Shown here in pieces: positions 58,632 to 64,000 of a stretch of DNA of 64,000 bases; the stretch's first letter is position 1; every line of letters begins with the position of its first letter. A program made the translations under genes and the position numbers. Under the pieces are notes generated by a model. It did not search any database. It was not told the DNA's origin and was given only the letters and a program-made list of their open reading frames with translations. Source of the DNA: Metridium senile (Eukaryota > Cnidaria > Anthozoa > Actiniaria > Metridiidae); NCBI GenBank assembly GCA_949775045.1, contig OX459101.1, forward strand, positions 15,523,180 to 15,587,179. Direction: 5' to 3'.

Positions 58632-59842
58632 TGACATGAATTTTTTTTGTGGTCGTTTTTAGAAGAAGGATAGGTACTAAATACGATTCCGATATCCAAA
58701 TCACGATTAAAGGCCCAGTATCGACCGGGATGCTTTGCGTGCCTCGCCCTAATTTCGTGTATCACGAAATTATCAAAGTTCATAATGCCTTCTCAATCCA
58801 AATAATCCTAAGTAATCCTGCTAATATCTCAATACATTTCACTGTATTTAAGTTCTCTATGTATTTTACAACATCTGTGCCGCAATATTTTGTATATTTT
58901 CCGTAAATAGATGTAAATAACAAGCTTTGATGTTTGAGTAGATTACAATCAACTCGGCCGCTTCCCGGGGCCGCTTCGCAGGCATCTCATTCCGATCCAC
59001 GGACTAGCAGTTCAAATATGCCATAGAGATGCTCAGACGAGACGATAATATACTATGGACATTAAAAATACTTATTAACTTTATATTTGGAGCTCAACGT
59101 TCTTAAACATATTTTTACTACAACGATTGCTTAATTATAACAAAGCGGACAAATCGAGTTGATCAATATCGTTACTTTGATAATACAACAGAAATACACA
59201 TAACATACCATGCCCAATCCTTTATTATATTCACCGCATACTATTACACGATAGTTTTCTTCTCAGGGATGCATTTAAGGATATTCAGAAACACTCAAAA
59301 GCTCAAAGGTTCGTCGAAAGAGTTCGCTACTTTCATGTATGTTGATATGTGATATTTTTCGTATCTCCGTACGGCCATGGACTTTGAACTCACGCGGTTT
59401 TTGGCCAATTAGAGAGCGCCATTTAACAATAACGCTATTTCAAAACAAAAACAAACGGCCGCAAAGCATCCCGGTCGATACTGGGCCTTTAAAAGAAACA
59501 AGAACCATTTTATATGGTGGTATAGGGTTAGCGTTGCAAACAAAATGACGCCACAAGGCATAGCCAACGGTCATTTTTCAAGGCATATAGCACAATTTTA
59601 AAACGAAAATAGCGCTTACAAATATGTTTTCATTAATCATGCTATATGCTTTGAAAAATGCCTTCAGTGCGCGACCAAATGAACATGTGACTAGGCCTTG
59701 TGACGTCATTTTGTTTGCAACGCTAACCCTATACCACCATATAAAATGGTTCTTGGTTCTTTTAATCGTGATTTGGATTTAGCACCTATCCTTCTTCTAG
59801 AAACGACCATCAAAACAATTTCATGTCATATGCACTTTAAGA
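58632..59842. mobile_element. Foldback MITE family F, copy 2, split by a TTAA element
   Basis: Left part gtggtcgtttttagaagaag, right part cttcttctagaaacgacca and a catatgcacttta end align to 15315-15773. The left outer end is shortened. Confidence 0.8.
58711..59488. mobile_element. 778-bp TTAA-TSD element inside the foldback MITE
   Basis: aggcccagtatcgaccggga start with inverted end tcccggtcgatactgggcct; TTAA at 58707-58710 and 59489-59492. Excising it with one TTAA recreates the sequence present at 15403 (cgattaaaagaa). Non-coding. Confidence 0.9.
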
Positions 59843-61302
59843 TCACATGCAGGCAGCCCAAACAATCCATTTTACAATAAATATATGAGACGAAATAATG
59901 GTAAAAACACGAATTCATTGTTGAAATAAAGTTGAACATATCTCAGTCTTATTTCCGTGTTGTTGTTAAATAACTGATTATTGAGCCAGAACTTTAAAAG
60001 CACCCTAAAAGGTACGCACAGGAAATATTTTAACCCTAAAAGGTACGCCGATCACCCCTACCACTTGGACAAAGGGAGTACCCCTCCCGCGGGTGTCATT
60101 CTGTGTTGACAATGCATGCATGTCATAGTATTTTGTTTAAATGTCAGAGCATTTTGAAACTGTCAAAAACACCCAGAAACGACACCAAATCAATTTTAAA
60201 AACAACCGACACAGGACGAAGATATGTTCAAATTAATTTGAATAATAATAAAGTGCCGATTTTTTACCATTATTTCGTGTCCTATAATATTAATATCATT
60301 ATTATTATTATTTTGATTCTTTCATTGGATGACACTTTAAAGGTTAGTTTTGCATTTTTGTTTGATTTGTTTTCCAATTTTTAACTTTTTAAACACGATT
60401 GTTATTGCTAGGTAGTAAGTCCGTTATTTTTCATTAGTATTTTTTTCTTAGATGTATTAAACCTTACTTTTACAATACTTTTTTACTTTATTTTGCTTTA
60501 ACAGTCGGGTTTCCATTTGATCTAATAAGCTTTTATAGTCATATTTTTTTCCTTTGATAGCTTTTACTGTTTTTTTCTTCTTCTTTTCGTATTATTTTTT
60601 TTTATTGCTTACGTGATTTCTTTATTCTATTTTTTATGCTCGAGCACAACCGTTCAATGATGCATGCGCGCGCCAAAAGTCCAACGGCCGTATTCCAAAT
60701 AAGCTCGCGCACAAAGTTGGACGAGTCAGGTCAGACTGCATGGGTCTACTCATGCAGGTGACTCTGCTACTGGTAACATTGTAACCCAGTACCACCTGCC
60801 GCATGGTCGGGTTGACGGCGACTAAACCGGCTCCCCCACTAACATTATGTTAGTGAGGAGGGTGGCATGTCACCCAGCAGGACGAAAATAAAGACCTGTC
60901 AAAGGGCGGAAGAGCTCATTTTGAGCCAACGGCCAGCATGCAAAACTGAACTTTGCTGAGTGACGTCAATTTCAAGCCAAAAAAAGATCAAGTGGAAGAC
61001 CAAACTGCTGATGTATAATTGATGCAACTCAAGAAAGGCAAGGAGGAAGAGATAGTTTTACTAGATACTGTATTTGTTAGTATATTTTTCGCATTGTACG
61101 TATAATTCTATTATTAGTTATATTTAAGGAGGAGTAGGATATTCAATTGGGACGAAGTTCAAAGTTCTGTTTCCATCTCCTATCGCAAGTATATACTCTT
61201 TATTAGTTGACAATTGTATCATTGTGACAAATAAATAAACTAAACTAATCTATTTCTGTAATATGGATTGTTTGGGCTACCTGTGTCAAGAGCGAACCTA
61301 GG
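59843..61302. other. Mostly unrecognised sequence
   Basis: Two ccctaaaaggtacgc copies at 60003 and 60034; a trinucleotide run (att)n near 60300. 60700-60960 contains GC-rich sequence (gtaacccagtaccacctgcc, gactaaaccggctcccccac) followed by a gacaaataaataaact tail at 61228. It could be a retroposon 3' end, but no protein is readable. Confidence 0.35.
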
Positions 61303-61317
61303 ATGTGTCACGTGATA

Positions 61318-61698
61318 TTTCTGTTCTGTTCTTTTCTTTTCTTTTCTGTTCTTTTCTGTTCATTTCTTTTCTGTTCTGTTCTGTTCTGTTCTTTTTTTCT
61401 CTTTTTTCTTCTTTTCATTTCTTTTCTATTCTGTTCTGTTCTTTTTGATCTGTTCTGTTCTGTTCTGTTCTGTTCTGTTCTGTTCTTTTTTTTTCTTTTC
61501 TTTTCTTTTTTTCTCTTTTCTTTCTTATCTTTCTTTTCTTTTCTTTTCTTATCCTTTTCTTTTCTTGTCCTTTTTTTCTTTGCTTTTTTTTTCTTATCCT
61601 TGTTTTCTTTTCTTTTCTTTTCTTTTCTTTTCTTTTCTTTTCTTTTCTTTTCTTTTCTTTTCTTTTCTTTTCTTTTCTTTTCTTTTCTTTTCTTTTAT
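61318..61698. repeat. (TTTTC)n and (TGTTC)n pentanucleotide microsatellite
   Basis: Blocks of tcttt and tgttc units; the purest part is ttttc at 61605-61696. The F/S-rich frames across it are artefacts. Confidence 0.95.
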
Positions 61699-61854
61699 AA
61701 TCTATTTTTCTTATTCTCCGAGGGTGAAGTGGTTATCGGGCGAATATTTACGGATCCGCAAGTCTTCGAGAACAATTCACAACCGAAGAAAAAAAAAAAA
61801 AATAAAGAAACCAAAATACTTGTATAAAATAAAAATATATTGAATTTCGTACAA

Positions 61855-63640
61855 CATGCAACAAACAACTCTTTAATAATGATGATTTCTCATAAAATGA
61901 AGCCAGATTTAGTAAAAATACAATTTAACTAATAAATGGTACTGAAGATTGACTTTCAAGGGAAGGTCTTCAAGTGTTTGTTTTACTAAAAGTTGCCATC
62001 AAGTGCGGATTAATAAAACTCGAAATATATAGAACAGGTCCCAATATTATCAGAAATCCATCAAAACTTAGTTTCCAAGGCATTTGGGATTGTTAGGGGG
62101 TTAGTTTGTTCATCTAGGAATATAGTTTATGTGTTATCTTGTATGCTAATTAGCGGCAAAAAGTTTAGTAACTTTATGCAAATCCATTGACTTTGAGCTT
62201 GTTATCTTATTTTCCAACGAAAAAACGACTATGCGCTCTAGTTTGTTGAAAAACAACCATAATAGGTGATTGTATTTTATAATATACTTTTATTCTACCG
62301 AGCAATCCCATTGGTCTAAAACCGTGGATTATTTTATCGAAAAGCTCTTCGAAGGAACAGCAAAAAAGTTGTCGTTTCCTTCTTGTTCACTTTCAAAATG
62401 GCGTCCACAAAATGTCGAGTTAATATTTTCTTGTTGTTCAAAAGTGCATATAAACAAACTGAAAACAAATAAAATTCTCAATGTATAACATCAGAGTTAC
62501 TAAAAATATATCTTCGCCGCCCATTTTTTTTTAAATGCCATTTTTTATCACACCGAAAATCGCCTTTTGATCCTTTATTCAGACCATCGAGCTGACAAAA
62601 AGTGGCCATTTTGTTCGGGACGTACGGTCGTTGTGTTTAATGTACTTTTATCAACTGGAAAAGTCTCAGAAAATAAATAGTTACTTTGAGTTTTGCCGAA
62701 AATGTCCTTTAATGGCTTGAGAAGGAACGACTAATAAAAATAGTACTTCTATAAAAAGCACAAAAATTATTAAAAGGAGGGGATTTTTTGCATTAACGCA
62801 CTAATATTTTTTACTTGGGGTAACGCTAACAAGTTGTGCATGCTCAATTCATGCTTATCCTTCTGAAGAATGTACCTAGAGACTATATTTTTTGTAGTCG
62901 CCTCAAAAAAACACCCACACATTTCTTCTATATATTAGAAGATATATAGACCCCCTCGATGAGCTCTTGCTCTTGGGGTTAATATCTGAATAAAATATGT
63001 TTATATAAAAACAATTCTTCTATACTTTGCTATTACAAGTTTATTGACAAAATAAGTGGACTTTAAATGCTGGCTACTTTAAAAGCTTAACATAGAGGCA
63101 ACCATGATTGTGCCAATTCATTAATTATGAAGTAGATTAAAAAAACGAATGACTCAAAAACAGATTTGACACAAAATGTGAAATAGATTCTATATTGACA
63201 AAAGTTGACCTAAAATGCTGACTGCTTATAAAAGCTTAACAAAGAAGCATTCATAATAGTTTCAATTCATTAATTATGAAGTAGATTCGCAATGATTTTC
63301 TCTTAGGCCTAGGTTATACGTCGAATCTCACTTGTGCCGAATACAATTCAAACAATAGATAACTTGGCGGCCTTCTTTGTTGTAATTGTATTCGGCACAA
63401 GTGAGATTCGACGTATAACCTAGGCCTAAAACTACTTAACAGTTTATAGACGATGTCTACGATCAAATTGATCTTTAAATATAAATTATTAAGAGAGATG
63501 ACTACGTGAGACGTGTTCCATTAAACCCGTTGAATACAGGATCCAATTAAACACAGAAAATCGATTTCATTCGAATAGATCTTTTGTTTAACAATAATTA
63601 GTGTTTTTTTTTATAGTTTTTGAATAAGACATTTTTAAAA
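61855..63640. repeat. Family R copy 5
   Basis: Landmarks catctaggaata, gctaattagcggcaaa, gggacgtacggtcgttgtg, aaggagggga, attaacgcactaata and tcattaattatgaagtag follow the same order as in the 4-12 kb copies, with its own deletions. The end part recurs partly (63127-63290). A 121-bp MITE splits it at 63306. Confidence 0.78.
63306..63426. mobile_element. 121-bp hairpin MITE with TA flanks
   Basis: ggcctaggttatacgtcgaa and its inverted copy; TIRs about 43 bp. TA on both sides. The uninterrupted R sequence (gattttctctgaaa at 5850 and 10135) shows the empty site. Confidence 0.88.
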
Positions 63641-64000
63641 GATAATCTTCCGTGAAATTCCCTAGAACATGCGATAATTATCTCTTTAATAACGCTTGCA
63701 AGCCATATCAATGTTTCTTCTAAACGAAGTTTTCGTTAATCATATGCTCTTTCATGAAATAAACATCCATATTTTTTCTTAATATTGTTTGGCTGAAACG
63801 AAGGACGAACGTGAACAAAATATTGATATTGCGTTGGTGGATATTTCGAACCATCCATTGTAATAGGCGATGTGAATGATCGTCATTTTTTAGAATAAAG
63901 TTTGATGGGTAACTGGTCCCTTGCAATTTTTCTCCCCGCTAAAATATATCTCAACTTATGTTTGTTGACGTTTTATTTGTCTGTTGCTAAAATGCTTGTA
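63641..64000. other. Non-coding right end of window
   Basis: A 68-aa minus-strand ORF at 63720-63926 shows no motif; nothing else recognised. Confidence 0.3.

Noticed and set aside
61303..61843. ORFs of 132-174 aa rich in F, S and L
   Set aside because: Pentanucleotide repeat; no complexity or domain.

Overview
This is eukaryotic, AT-rich, intron- and repeat-dense metazoan DNA, most likely from an anthozoan cnidarian (coral or anemone type). That placement is an inference. It rests on a secreted protein built from symmetrical phase-1 domain exons (PAN/apple, cbEGF, Ig, CUB, fibrinogen-like and D8C), a DUF3987 P-loop gene, a Crypton-related DUF3504-type fragment, and very many MITEs with long inverted repeats. 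No bacterial-style operons, CRISPR arrays or rRNA genes are visible.

Layout. 0-2 kb: a minus-strand DUF3987 gene running off the left edge, then a 17-bp minisatellite and a LINE relic. 3.4-11.7 kb: a head-to-tail duplication of about 4.2 kb whose units each carry two copies of a 1.6-kb repeat, here called family R. 12.96-51.18 kb: one plus-strand gene for a multidomain extracellular protein. Its signal peptide/PAN exon (12958), a 40-nt exon (14814) and five later exons (39545 to 51177) are all phase compatible.

The large intron and surrounding DNA are packed with mobile elements. These include an inverted-repeat-bounded relic of an invertebrate multicopy gene family (18.3-22.0 kb), a ~105-bp tandem array invaded by a LINE that was itself invaded by a TTAA-type element (26.6-30.4 kb), and a 1-kb element with 137-bp inverted ends (30.6-31.6 kb). 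A 5.55-kb element with 33-bp inverted ends (33276-38827) holds an unrecognised minus-strand gene. A 1.85-kb MULE-like element with 9-bp duplications lies directly upstream of the last exon.

51-64 kb: a 5'-truncated Penelope-like insertion, a DUF3504-like first exon, several hairpin elements, a three-deep nested MITE stack, a Harbinger transposase N-terminus, an intact but unrecognised 260-aa ORF flanked by two copies of one MITE, a foldback element containing a TTAA element, pentanucleotide microsatellites and another R copy.

The only clearly host-type genes are the mosaic extracellular gene and possibly the DUF3987 gene, the 260-aa ORF and a small ORF at 32.3-32.6 kb. Exon calls are by eye from splice consensus, reading phase and domain motifs; no transcript or database evidence was available. 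The strongest candidates for something undescribed are the 33276-38827 element with its unknown gene and the inverted-repeat-bounded element at 18.3-22.0 kb.
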